From Enterocytospora artemiae (lineage: Eukaryota > Microsporidia): a stretch of DNA of 64,000 nt. Both the position numbers and the translations under genes were made by a program. Numbering within the stretch: position 1 is the stretch's first letter; each line of letters opens with the position of its first letter. The DNA lies in contig JASNGC010000004.1 of NCBI GenBank assembly GCA_038659295.1, positions 186,001 through 250,000 of the forward strand, given 5' to 3'. Of the stretch, positions 37,570 through 46,295 are shown one piece after another. The notes below the pieces were generated by a model. The model did no database searches. It saw nothing but the letters and a program-made list of their open reading frames with translations, and was not told the origin of the DNA.

Positions 37570-38073
37570 ATGGATACTACTTGGAAGATTGCTTTGGATA
37601 ATGTGGCAGATTGCAAGATGTATTTGAGTTATGGAGTACTTGTGATGTGGGTTTTGCTACTGTCTATATTGAAGTTGTCTGGTAAGCCATCTAGAAAGCA
37701 ATCTAACGGATTATCTGATGACTCATCTAACGAATCATTTGATATTCTTGAAAAATCATCTAATGTCTTTAAAAACATGTACAAATCATTTTTGATGAAT
37801 GCTTTCCTGTTAAATCTGCTTTGTGTAGTTAAACTGATAACCATAACAAATATAAGTTTCGTAGACTTTGTGATAGTATCTGGTATTTCACTAGGTGTTG
37901 TAATATTTCTATATTATATTATGGTTTTACTGTGCAAAATATCACTCAGAGTCCTAGATATCTGGTTTACATATGTCATTACATGTATAATCCATATAAT
38001 AATGAGTAAGTATTTTTGGCCTTTATTTGTAGTAGGTAGTGGGTCTCTTCTATTGACTTATAAGGCTCTTTAA
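37570..38073 (+). CDS. Hypothetical membrane protein, 167 aa
   Basis: The ATG lies in GTGGCCATATGG. The protein has an N-terminal hydrophobic segment (LSYGVLVMWVLLLSILKL, ~19-36), a polar Ser/Asn/Asp loop (~38-70), then further segments at ~73-94, ~97-125 (VDFVIVSGISLGVVIFLYYIMVLL), ~132-148 and ~150-163, giving four to five spans. No family is recognised. The start context is the same as that of the membrane protein at 7269. Confidence 0.7.
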   Translation: MDTTWKIALDNVADCKMYLSYGVLVMWVLLLSILKLSGKPSRKQSNGLSDDSSNESFDILEKSSNVFKNMYKSFLMNAFLLNLLCVVKLITITNISFVDFVIVSGISLGVVIFLYYIMVLLCKISLRVLDIWFTYVITCIIHIIMSKYFWPLFVVGSGSLLLTYKAL

Positions 38074-38482
38074 TGATAGAATGGTCGATGCTGTAGGAAT
38101 AAAGAGGTGGCTTTTAAGTTAAATAAATTATTTATTAACAATTTGTGGTAAGAATGTGTGATGTGTAAGCAGTAGTCAGTTCCATATGATAATATTCTAG
38201 ATATCTTAGAAGTTTGTTCTGATCAGAATATCATTTTCTTAACGGGTTGGTCTGTAGTGAGGTCTTCAACAGATGGAGGTATATGAGATTATCAACAAAG
38301 TTCATATCATTATGATAAATAACCATTGATACGTCAAAGGCCATATTCTACTATTAAACTTATAAACGTCATACAAACCAAGATGATACCAACTTACATT
38401 CGACTTTCTCGAAACAATTTACTTCTTTAGGGCTGGCTTATTAATTAACTTTCCAGTAACCAAACAAATAAAAAACCCCAAA
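38074..38482. other. Intergenic spacer
   Basis: 409 bp between two plus-strand genes; no gene seen. Ends in AACCCCAAA before the next ATG. Confidence 0.5.
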
Positions 38483-40159
38483 ATGAGCATTAATGAGCCA
38501 GGTATGACAGATCTCACAAACATTATCCAACAAGTTACGGATGGAAACAACACTAATCCCATCAATCAAAGACATTTATTACTCGGAGATGTAATCGGTG
38601 ATAATGACTCTTTCAATAAATATTTCGTGGAATCGAAAACAGCATTTGAATATGGGACTGCAGGCTTTCGTATGAACTCCAACCTAATGCTGAAAGTCTG
38701 TTTTCGCATTGGAATTCTAATCTCACTTCTTTCAATGAAAAGAGATCAGACTGTCGGATTGATGATCACGGCATCCCATAATCCAGAGTGCGACAACGGA
38801 CTAAAAATTATTGAACCCAATGGAGAAATGCTCCATGAAGCCTGGGAGCAGTATGCAACAGATATTTCCAACTGTAGATCAGACGACTTGGTTTCGGAAG
38901 TTAGAAAAATTATCGACTTGGAAGAAATAAACACAGACATTGTTCCAAAAGTATTTTTGGCAGTGGATACGAGGAAATCAGGAACAATATTGAAAGAGGC
39001 CGTGGTAGATGGGATTAAGATGTCAAAGCACTCAGAAATTCATGACTGGGGTGAATTGACCACTCCACAATTGCATTTTTTTGTAGCTAGACATAATTTA
39101 AATGGAGGAAGAGTGACAGAAGAGTCTGATTACTTTGAATATTTTGGGAAAAAGTACCATGACTTTTTGGAGCTGGCTAATATCAAGGAGCAAGTGGATG
39201 TATGTGTGGATGGGGCAAATGGTGTTGGAGCATTGAAGATACAGAAGTTGAAACAAATGAAATTATTTGCAAGTCTCAACTTCAGAATTATTAATTCTGG
39301 TGGTGGTAAATTGAATGAAAGTTGCGGCGCAGATTTTGTGAAACTTCACAACACTTCACCTGAAAATGCTTTTCCAGTGGAATGTAGTCCTGGAGAGCAT
39401 TTTTGTACATTTGATGGGGATGCAGACAGAATACTTTATTACTACTTCGATAGATGCAAGAGATTTCATTTGCTTGATGGAGACAAAATGGCCAGTTTAT
39501 TCTGTGTGTATATAAAAAATCTTTTAGCCGAATCCGACCTCTCTGACGAAGTTACCCTGGGTGTTGTGCAAACGGCATATTCAAATGGGAATTCCACAGC
39601 ATTTCTCAGGAGTATGGGTATTGGCCATCGATTTGCCTGCACAGGTGTGAAAAACATTCACAGAGAGGCAGCAAAATTCTCCATTGGAGTGTATTTTGAA
39701 GCAAACGGCCATGGGACTGTTGTGGTTCATCCTAAAGTTTTCAGTATACTATCTGAAAGCAAGAGCCAAAAATTGTTGTGCTTCTTAGGTTTATTCAATC
39801 CGTATGTGGGAGACGCAATTTCAGACATGATTGTGACAGAAGCCATTCTTTCTGATATGAAGATGTCGATGGAAGAATGGGATTCCCTGTACACAGAGCT
39901 TCCGAATTTACAATCGAAATTGAAAGTCAGAAACAAAAGTATCTTCAAACCAATAAATTCGGACACTGAATTGGAGACACCTAGGGAATTACAAGAGTTT
40001 ATATGGAAAACCACAGGTAACTATCCACGTGCGAGGGCGTTTGTAAGACCATCAGGCACTGAAGACATTGTGAGGCTGTATGTTGAAGCAAGCTGTGAAA
40101 ACGATGTTAACGAGATAACATCTCTGATATCCTCAAAGATTCTCAATGATTTTAATTAA
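38483..40159 (+). CDS. PCM1: Phosphoacetylglucosamine mutase (AGM1/PGM3)
   Basis: 558 aa, matching the ~540-560 aa family. It interconverts GlcNAc-6-phosphate and GlcNAc-1-phosphate on the way to UDP-GlcNAc, needed for chitin of the spore wall, N-glycans and GPI. Motifs in order: YGTAGFR near residue 53; the phosphoserine loop MITASHNPECDNG (~94-106) with its Ser; the metal-binding loop TFDGDADRI (~311); sugar-binding GVYFEANGHGT; and the phosphate-binding RPSGTEDIVRLYVEA at the C-terminus. All catalytic elements look intact. ACCCCAAA precedes the ATG. Confidence 0.95.
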   Translation: MSINEPGMTDLTNIIQQVTDGNNTNPINQRHLLLGDVIGDNDSFNKYFVESKTAFEYGTAGFRMNSNLMLKVCFRIGILISLLSMKRDQTVGLMITASHNPECDNGLKIIEPNGEMLHEAWEQYATDISNCRSDDLVSEVRKIIDLEEINTDIVPKVFLAVDTRKSGTILKEAVVDGIKMSKHSEIHDWGELTTPQLHFFVARHNLNGGRVTEESDYFEYFGKKYHDFLELANIKEQVDVCVDGANGVGALKIQKLKQMKLFASLNFRIINSGGGKLNESCGADFVKLHNTSPENAFPVECSPGEHFCTFDGDADRILYYYFDRCKRFHLLDGDKMASLFCVYIKNLLAESDLSDEVTLGVVQTAYSNGNSTAFLRSMGIGHRFACTGVKNIHREAAKFSIGVYFEANGHGTVVVHPKVFSILSESKSQKLLCFLGLFNPYVGDAISDMIVTEAILSDMKMSMEEWDSLYTELPNLQSKLKVRNKSIFKPINSDTELETPRELQEFIWKTTGNYPRARAFVRPSGTEDIVRLYVEASCENDVNEITSLISSKILNDFN

Positions 40160-40186
40160 ATTTTTCCAGTGTGATGCTTTTGGGAG

Positions 40187-40216
40187 AGGATTGCCACGAA
40201 TCCATGGTGGCATCCT
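40187..40216. other. Stable hairpin downstream of PCM1
   Basis: AGGAT-T-GCCAC at 40187-40197 pairs with GTGGC-ATCCT at 40207-40216: ten base pairs with one bulged T and a 9-nt loop. GTGATGC upstream (40171) and CTGA at 40216 are weakly like C and D boxes of a snoRNA. It could equally be a 3'-end structure of the PCM1 transcript. Confidence 0.35.
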
Positions 40217-40478
40217 GAAATTATTTGTCCCATTGGAAGTTTTCTTCGGTTAAGATGAATAGTCAAATAGATAGAATCAGAAAAATTAAAATTGTATAAA
40301 TGTTATATGTGGTATCAATACTTTGTATGTCTGTTCCTATTCCTTTTTAGTCATAAAGTCTGCGGAAATGGCCGAACGTTTTTGAATGATATTAATTGTT
40401 TCGTAATACGACATACCTTTGGCTATTGATTATTTGTGTTTCAAATTAGACATTTAAATATTTGAAATTGGATTAAAA
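40217..40478. other. Intergenic spacer
   Basis: Rest of the 319-bp gap between PCM1 and LCB1. No gene seen; the LCB1 ATG lacks an obvious CCC element. Confidence 0.45.
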
Positions 40479-41900
40479 ATGACAATTCTAGGTGTGTTTT
40501 GGACAAATATTGTTACGAAGTATATAACCGAAAACAAAATCACTTTATTTACACAGTTTGTTCTGATGGTTCTTACATACTTGCTCATCAGATATCGAGT
40601 TAGACAAAATCCTCCTGAAGAGTTACAGCTGTCTGAAGAGCTTAAAGAACAATTGATTAGGGAATATAAACCTAAACCACTGATAGAAGAGGAGAGCTAC
40701 GACTATAAGAGCAGAACCATAAACTCAGCTGTGGAAGTCAAGCATTCCTGGAAATTTCTATCTTTTGATGTCTTTAATTTAAATTCTATCTCGAACCATG
40801 GAATTCTGGAAGATACAATCAGGAAGTATGGGATAGGAACCTGTGGGCCACGTGGATTTTACGGAACAATTGATCTGCACCTGGACTTAGAGAAAAAGCT
40901 TGCAAAAATATTCAACAAGGACGATGCCATCATGTACTCTAATGGATTTTCCACTATAGAAAGTGTCATTTCAACATATTGCAGGCCTAAGCACACGGTA
41001 TTCTATTCGAGTCACTGCAATGAGGCCATTTTGCGTGGGATTCGCCTGTCCAGGAGCCGTAGGACGGAGTTTACAGACCTGATGGATTTGGAAAATAAAA
41101 TTGCATCTGAGAAATCGAGCTTTAAGATGGTGGTTGTGGAAAAGTTGTGCATGAAGACGGGAGAATACCTGGATTTAGAGAAGATAGTGGGGTATAAGGA
41201 GAGGTATGGCCTGCGAATCATCTTGGACGAAAGCTTTTCAGTACCTTTTTTGTACCAAAGTATCAACGGTCTCGGTCATAATCTGAGAAGAAAAGTCAAT
41301 GAGGGGAAATACTCATCCAATAGGGCCACACCTCTCAAAAAGCATCTAAAGGATTTTTCGATACAGGATGCTCAAGACTCAAATGAATTAATAGCTAGCG
41401 ATTCCAAAACTTCTACTTCAGGTACTAGCCAGAGGGACAAGGCATCGAAATTTATATACAAGGACATTTCCTTAGAAACCTCGCTCTACGAATCGGTGGA
41501 TATCATAGTTGGCTCATTATGCTTAGGATACCCGAGTAATGGCGGGTTTGTTTGTGGTTCCAAACACTCGGTGGATTATCAAAGGATTAATTCCAACTCT
41601 TACGTCTTCAGTGCATCTGTTCCTGCATTTCTGACCCAGGCGAGTTTGCTGTTTATGGACACAAGTCTGCCCTACAGCAGACTCAGGAGACTGATTGATT
41701 TTGCGTTCAAAAACATAAACAACATCGTTTCCGATCCATCTTCACCAATTTTACTAATCAAATCTGATGAATCAAAGCAAGAAGATTTGGATCGACTGGG
41801 AATCCACACCAAATACCAGGATGGTGTTATAAGAGTATGCCTGAATATTGAAAGCACAACAAAGGAAATCAGGGAATTGGCTAGGGTGATAAATAAATAA
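40479..41900 (+). CDS. LCB1: Serine palmitoyltransferase subunit 1 (LCB1)
   Basis: 473 aa. An N-terminal membrane segment (LFTQFVLMVLTYLLI, ~21-36) anchors it in the ER. The catalytic-like fold starts at ~85 with LNSISNHGILEDTIRKYGIG, then TCGPRGFYGTIDLHLDLEKKLA, which is highly characteristic. The segment that in LCB2 holds the PLP lysine reads VGSLCLGYPSNGGFVCG with no lysine, as expected for the non-catalytic LCB1. A charged Ser-rich insert lies at ~275-325. It forms a dimer with LCB2 (not in this window) for the first step of sphingolipid synthesis. TAA is part of AATAAATAAA. Confidence 0.92.
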   Translation: MTILGVFWTNIVTKYITENKITLFTQFVLMVLTYLLIRYRVRQNPPEELQLSEELKEQLIREYKPKPLIEEESYDYKSRTINSAVEVKHSWKFLSFDVFNLNSISNHGILEDTIRKYGIGTCGPRGFYGTIDLHLDLEKKLAKIFNKDDAIMYSNGFSTIESVISTYCRPKHTVFYSSHCNEAILRGIRLSRSRRTEFTDLMDLENKIASEKSSFKMVVVEKLCMKTGEYLDLEKIVGYKERYGLRIILDESFSVPFLYQSINGLGHNLRRKVNEGKYSSNRATPLKKHLKDFSIQDAQDSNELIASDSKTSTSGTSQRDKASKFIYKDISLETSLYESVDIIVGSLCLGYPSNGGFVCGSKHSVDYQRINSNSYVFSASVPAFLTQASLLFMDTSLPYSRLRRLIDFAFKNINNIVSDPSSPILLIKSDESKQEDLDRLGIHTKYQDGVIRVCLNIESTTKEIRELARVINK

Positions 41901-42014
41901 AAGTCCAAGAAGAATTTTAGAATAGGTTTATTACTTTTGAGGATTCGTAGGTTTTCATTCAAAGCTGGCCACTGGTTTACCTGGATATATCGGTTTTGTA
42001 TACAGAAGCACAGC

Positions 42015-42305
42015 CTAATCCACATATTTTTTGACTGGGAATCTGATCAAATCTATAACCTTCAACATTTCGTCAACTCTTTCGGTTCGTATTCCTCTCA
42101 TCCTTAGGATATTTACAAAAACTGTACAATCTGTAAAATCGTAGGATTCTAAAATACCCTTGAAGCATTGTTCAATAAGAAAATCCACTGAATCGTGTGG
42201 TTGTTTTGAACTTTGCAGTGTATCGGATTCGTTGGAAATGGCAAACAAGAGACTTTGTAGAAGCTCCTTTAAGGAAATACCTTCTTCCCCAGGATTAGAC
42301 TGCAT
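42015..42305 (-). CDS. Small histone-fold protein, TAF13-like
   Basis: 96 aa. GGCCCCAAG precedes the ATG. LKELLQSLLFAI, DSVDFLIEQCFKGILE and CTVFVNILRM-RTERVDEMLKVIDLI follow the helix order of a TAF13 histone fold (SKELRCMMYGFG, ESVDILEDLVIEFI, VEDIVFLIRKDPRKFARVKDLL). TAF13 pairs with TAF11 within TFIID. The match is by pattern only and could be another histone-fold subunit such as SPT3. It lies on the minus strand 37 bp from the PGK stop, both minus-strand. Confidence 0.5.
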   Translation of the reverse strand: MQSNPGEEGISLKELLQSLLFAISNESDTLQSSKQPHDSVDFLIEQCFKGILESYDFTDCTVFVNILRMRGIRTERVDEMLKVIDLIRFPVKKYVD

Positions 42306-42342
42306 CTTGGGGCCAAAAAGAAATTTTATTTAAACATTTAAT

Positions 42343-43671
42343 TCATTCTATTCCGGGCATCTCTCCATCAACCAGCATCGTCAACAACGACCCACCTCCC
42401 GTAGAAACATGCATATAGCTATCTGTGTATTCTTCCCCATCTGTTCGACCACACTTCAAGCAAGTCTCCACAGCACAGTCTGCCGTTTCTCCGCCACCAA
42501 TCACCATCTTGTGCTTTATTGCTTTTGGACATTTTTCAAAAAATTCCTTCGTCTTGTTGTTTTCCCTACCCTCAATCAGTCCAAATGGCCCATTCATTAC
42601 AATATTATCTGCCACATCCAGAATACTGCCCAAGTGACTCAATGTCTTTTGGCCTATGTCAATGACAGTGTCATTTGGTTCTATGGAGTCAAAGGTTACG
42701 ACCCGTTCCACTTCTCTCCCATTCCCATGATCTCCAGAAGTTACTGTAAAGTCGTATGGGATGATTATTGAGTGCTTCTTGGGCAAATAACCATCCTGAA
42801 ATGTATGGCTAAATGTGATATCATGGCGGGACCATAGGCCTGGCTGCATGCTAGACAAATCAAAACACTTTGTTTGGCCTATCTCATATCCAAGATATTT
42901 CAGAAAGCTACATGCTATCAAGCCACTTGCAAACACAGCACCTTCATAGGACTGTATCAACTCTATCTTGTCTCTGCACTTTGCACCTCCCAAAAGCAGA
43001 ATGTTTTTTTTATCTGTGAGCTGCTGCTTTAGTGTGCCGATTTTGCTTAACTCCTCAAGCATTAGGTCTCCAAGGCAGAATATGGGACGACCTGAACGTT
43101 CTCCTACAAATCGTCCGTCTTTGTACGAGTCTGGTCTAGTTACGTTCCCCCGCCATGGGATATCTCGATGTGCACAGCCAAATGCATCCAGTACGATATA
43201 GTCGAATTTGCTCCCAAACTCTTGCAACTCAGAGTTTGTGTAAAATCTTATATTATCTGTAAAGTAGATGTTGCTATCTAAGGAGTTATTTCCACCAGTT
43301 ATCATACCAGTGCTGTTGACATCGGCTATTGTAATCTTTTTCAAATTCGGAAAAAATACTGACAGATATTCAAACTGATGGGATAGATCGTAAGCCTTCA
43401 TATCCTTTTTGTTTCTAAGGGGCCTTCCATAATGACTACATATCACCAAAGTGACGTTCTTGTGCTTTAGAATACCTTTTATTGTTTTAATACTTTTTAG
43501 TATCTTTAGAATTGGCCTTTTGGTACATTTTGTATTATAGTCAGCATGGAGCAAGACTAACTTGTCGCTTAGTTTATGGCTGTGAATGGGTTGGATTGCC
43601 GAATCCACATATCCGTTCCTCGGGGAGCTTGCTCTGTTTTCAATTTTACAATGTTGTTCTGTTTTATTCAT
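42343..43671 (-). CDS. PGK1: Phosphoglycerate kinase, divergent
   Basis: 442 aa, slightly longer than the usual ~415. Transfers phosphate from 1,3-bisphosphoglycerate to ADP in glycolysis. Motifs in order: LLHADYN for the RVDFN strand; ICSHYGRP (SHLGRP); DNIRFY (ENLRF); VLDAFGCAHR; LLLGGAKCRDKI; NGPFGLIEG; IGGGETADC and HVSTGGGSLLTML at the end. The substrate-binding Arg of RVDFN is not conserved here (HADYN), but the ADP loop and the glycine-rich C-terminal loop are. Start is the first ATG; no CCC element is seen within 12 nt, unlike most genes here. AATAAA lies 14 nt after the stop. Confidence 0.93.
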   Translation of the reverse strand: MNKTEQHCKIENRASSPRNGYVDSAIQPIHSHKLSDKLVLLHADYNTKCTKRPILKILKSIKTIKGILKHKNVTLVICSHYGRPLRNKKDMKAYDLSHQFEYLSVFFPNLKKITIADVNSTGMITGGNNSLDSNIYFTDNIRFYTNSELQEFGSKFDYIVLDAFGCAHRDIPWRGNVTRPDSYKDGRFVGERSGRPIFCLGDLMLEELSKIGTLKQQLTDKKNILLLGGAKCRDKIELIQSYEGAVFASGLIACSFLKYLGYEIGQTKCFDLSSMQPGLWSRHDITFSHTFQDGYLPKKHSIIIPYDFTVTSGDHGNGREVERVVTFDSIEPNDTVIDIGQKTLSHLGSILDVADNIVMNGPFGLIEGRENNKTKEFFEKCPKAIKHKMVIGGGETADCAVETCLKCGRTDGEEYTDSYMHVSTGGGSLLTMLVDGEMPGIE

Positions 43672-43908
43672 CTAATGAGATTTTTAACGGAAATAAGTTT
43701 TAGATGAGAATTAAAAAATTATTGGAAGATCAGTGCCCCTTAATAATCACTTTGAAGGCTGCAATAGGTACATTCAGATCAGCTACCTTTTGAACAGATG
43801 CATGGGTATTGCAAAGCTTGTATGATTTATGTAATGAGGGGATATCCATTGGAAATTCTATGAACACAAATGTGGGGGTTTATCTTTCACTCTTTTACTC
43901 ACCCTTCC

Positions 43909-44190
43909 ATGGACTTTGTACTCTCTTCAGTTAAGATTGCAAAAACCCCTGCCAAAATCAAGCCGTTAAAGTTAAAGAAGTTGCTTACAAGTGACCATCC
44001 ATACACATTGCTGACAAAGCATTCCCTCAAGCCATATCAAAAGATCTGTGATGTAACCGGAATGGTCGCACCATACACACATCCTAAGTCTCACATAAGG
44101 TTCTATGATGTTGGTGTATATGAGTACATAGGCAATCTTGACTATTCCGAAGTGGAGAATTTCTACGAGTTAAACATCTACACACGATAG
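43909..44190 (+). CDS. IES6: INO80 complex subunit IES6 (YL1-C domain)
   Basis: 93 aa with a C-terminal YL1 domain: YQKICDVTGMVAPYTHPKSHIRFYDVGVYEYI. In the family this module binds nucleosome-remodelling core proteins; the IES6/INO80C type ends within ~30 residues of this motif. The N-terminal 45 residues are Lys-rich. The ATG after CACCCTTCC was chosen over an upstream ATG at 43870. It suggests that an INO80-type remodeller is retained. YL1/Vps72 is the alternative, but that is far longer. Confidence 0.75.
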   Translation: MDFVLSSVKIAKTPAKIKPLKLKKLLTSDHPYTLLTKHSLKPYQKICDVTGMVAPYTHPKSHIRFYDVGVYEYIGNLDYSEVENFYELNIYTR

Positions 44191-44367
44191 CAAAGGGCTC
44201 TGCTCATTGCTTGTGGCCATGAATAAATAGGATAGCTTATCACTCTATTACCACTCCGTTCGGGTGCCTATCAAAATGCCCGTGGATGTTTGATACATGA
44301 TGGATTTAAATATTCATAAATATATTCAATCTAAAGAGATTTTTTTCAGTTTCTTTTTTACCCATAG

Positions 44368-45609
44368 ATGCCACATTCTGATTTTACTGATGACGTTGAT
44401 GGACTAGAAGATTTCCAAGAGGATGCAGTAATACATAAGGAAGAAAACCTTGCCCACAAAGTTGTCCTCTTCAAAGATTTCCATCTCTGTGACAAGCTAC
44501 AGGAGAACATTCGCGATGCGGCTTTTGAAAATCCCTCTCCTGTTCAGTCTATTGCTATTCCGAAGGTTCTCTTGGGGATGGATGTGCTGTGCCAAGCCAA
44601 ATCCGGCACAGGAAAAACAGCTGTGTTCGTTCTGGGAACCCTGGAGGCATTTGTAAAAAACAGGGCCAGGACACTGGTGATTGTTCACAACATGGAAATG
44701 GTGGAGCAGATAAAGAGCGAGTACAGGAGGTTCAGTAGAGGGATCAATGTAAGGATTGAAGACATATACAGTGACTGTGGAGTTCCCAGTGATATTTTGA
44801 TCGGAACACCAGAAAGTATCAAAAAAACCCTATCTGGGCAGGATAGAGGCCGATTTTCGTATGGAAGGGGTTATGGATCCACTACCAGTGATTCATTCAA
44901 TGGGATACCCAAATCTTCTCTGGATTTTATTTTGTCCAACGATTTTTCAATGGTTGTTGTGGACGAGTGTGATCTGGTAATTGAGAGTCTGAAATCCCTG
45001 AGACATATTTTTCTCAATAAAACTATCCTAATGTTTACTGCAACCCTGACCAAGAAGTCTAAAAGTGAATGCCTGGCCCTTTTGAAGAATCCCTTCGAGA
45101 TATATGTTGATGATGATTCGAAATTGACTCTACACGGTCTGAAGCAGTTTTACCTGGAAACAAAGGAGTCGGAGAAGATTCACCATCTAAAGCAAATTAT
45201 CAGTAGAAGATTTGATCAGGATGCGGAAGTCAACAAAATGATCGTATTCTGCAAAAGAGTTCAGAATGCCAAATTTATTGAGTCACAGTTGCCAGATTGC
45301 AGAGCAATCACTCCATACATGGGTATGAGTGAGAGAATTTCCGTTCTAAACGAATTTAAAGACAAGAAATTCTCTGTTCTGAGCACAACAGACATTTTGT
45401 CACGAGGAATTGACGTTCAGGACATTAATATTGTCATAAATTATGATATCCCAGAGACTCCACAGATTTATCTGCATCGGGTTGGGAGAGCTGGACGGTT
45501 TGAGTCAGAAGGTTTAGCCATTAATTTTGTAAATGGCCAAATAGACACTATCCGACTGAACGAAATAATGGATCGGTATGAAGTAGATATTTTAGAATAT
45601 TCCGAATAG
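44368..45609 (+). CDS. SUB2: DEAD-box RNA helicase SUB2/UAP56
   Basis: 413 aa. The Q-motif region is FENPSPVQSIAIPKVLLG. Motif I reads CQAKSGTGKTAVFVLGTLEAF. Motif II is VVDECDLVIESL: DECD rather than DEAD, diagnostic of SUB2/UAP56. Motif III is TAT rather than SAT. Motif VI is HRVGRAGRF. KLTLHGLKQFYLETKESEKI is also characteristic. A Gly/Arg/Tyr/Ser-rich insertion (RGRFSYGRGYGSTT, ~167-182) sits just before motif II. The family acts in mRNA export and splicing. TACCCATAG precedes the ATG. Confidence 0.94.
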   Translation: MPHSDFTDDVDGLEDFQEDAVIHKEENLAHKVVLFKDFHLCDKLQENIRDAAFENPSPVQSIAIPKVLLGMDVLCQAKSGTGKTAVFVLGTLEAFVKNRARTLVIVHNMEMVEQIKSEYRRFSRGINVRIEDIYSDCGVPSDILIGTPESIKKTLSGQDRGRFSYGRGYGSTTSDSFNGIPKSSLDFILSNDFSMVVVDECDLVIESLKSLRHIFLNKTILMFTATLTKKSKSECLALLKNPFEIYVDDDSKLTLHGLKQFYLETKESEKIHHLKQIISRRFDQDAEVNKMIVFCKRVQNAKFIESQLPDCRAITPYMGMSERISVLNEFKDKKFSVLSTTDILSRGIDVQDINIVINYDIPETPQIYLHRVGRAGRFESEGLAINFVNGQIDTIRLNEIMDRYEVDILEYSE

Positions 45610-45666
45610 ATGATACATATACATTAAATATACCCTTCGGGAAGTCCACATGATCTCAACCATTCT

Positions 45667-45981
45667 TTATGTGGTTTCACTTTCTGAATCCACCCCATAT
45701 TCCTTTCCATTTTTCGATATACCTCTCCTCAATCTATTTTGTCTATTGAACTCCATACAGATATATCTTTGTAAGTCACTGACCACACCCCTTAATGTTT
45801 CCAAATCTAAATCATTCTTTGCAATATCAACAAGCTCCTTGAAAAAATACTTAAAGTTGCTGTCGCTGGAATTGTATCTGGAGAGTATGCTTCGTGCTTC
45901 TTTTTTGTAAAAGATGCTGGATTTGGATGGCTTTATTGAGAACCTCCTCAAACTCGACGCTAGTGAAGGGATTTTTTTCAT
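45667..45981 (-). CDS. Hypothetical small basic helical protein (104 aa)
   Basis: GCCCTCTTCACT precedes the ATG. The N-terminus is basic (MKKIPSLASSLRRFSIKPSK). Three helices are predicted (FYKKEARSILSRYNS; FKYFFKELVDIAKND; LETLRGVVSDLQRYICMEFNRQ), with a Ser/Glu tail. No signal peptide. It converges on SUB2 with a 57-bp gap. No family is recognised. Confidence 0.62.
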   Translation of the reverse strand: MKKIPSLASSLRRFSIKPSKSSIFYKKEARSILSRYNSSDSNFKYFFKELVDIAKNDLDLETLRGVVSDLQRYICMEFNRQNRLRRGISKNGKEYGVDSESETT

Positions 45982-46018
45982 AGTGAAGAGGGCAAAAAGC
46001 CAGAGAAAAGAAACTCGA

Positions 46019-46090
46019 TACCATCTCCGGGGATCGAACCCGGGACCTCTCGCACCCTAAGCGAAAATCCTACCACTGGACTAAGACGGC
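46019..46090 (-). tRNA. tRNA-Pro(AGG)
   Basis: A complete cloverleaf can be folded by hand on the minus strand. The acceptor is GCCGTCT/AGATGGT, with a terminal G1-U72 pair and discriminator A. The D arm is GTCC/GGAT, the anticodon stem TTCGC/GCGAG with loop TTAGGGT (anticodon AGG), and the T arm CCGGG-TTCGATC-CCCGG. Anticodon arm and T arm are near-identical to eukaryotic tRNA-Pro. No intron. Downstream, TTTCTTTTC gives a Pol III terminator about 10 nt past the 3' end. It lies between two protein genes in a 314-bp gap. Confidence 0.94.
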
Positions 46091-46295
46091 TCGTTCTAAG
46101 GTCGTTATCCAATCAAGCCAAATATTTTGTGGACTGAGCCCTGAGCCTGGCCAAAATCTGTGTGAAAATCCAGTCTCCTTCCCCTGATGATTGGGTACCC
46201 GCATATTGATCTGTCCATAAAGCCATTGTCACGATGACACTACTTTTAGAATGTCTGGATTTTTAATGCAGGTTTTCAACTTTTTCGCCCTCATT

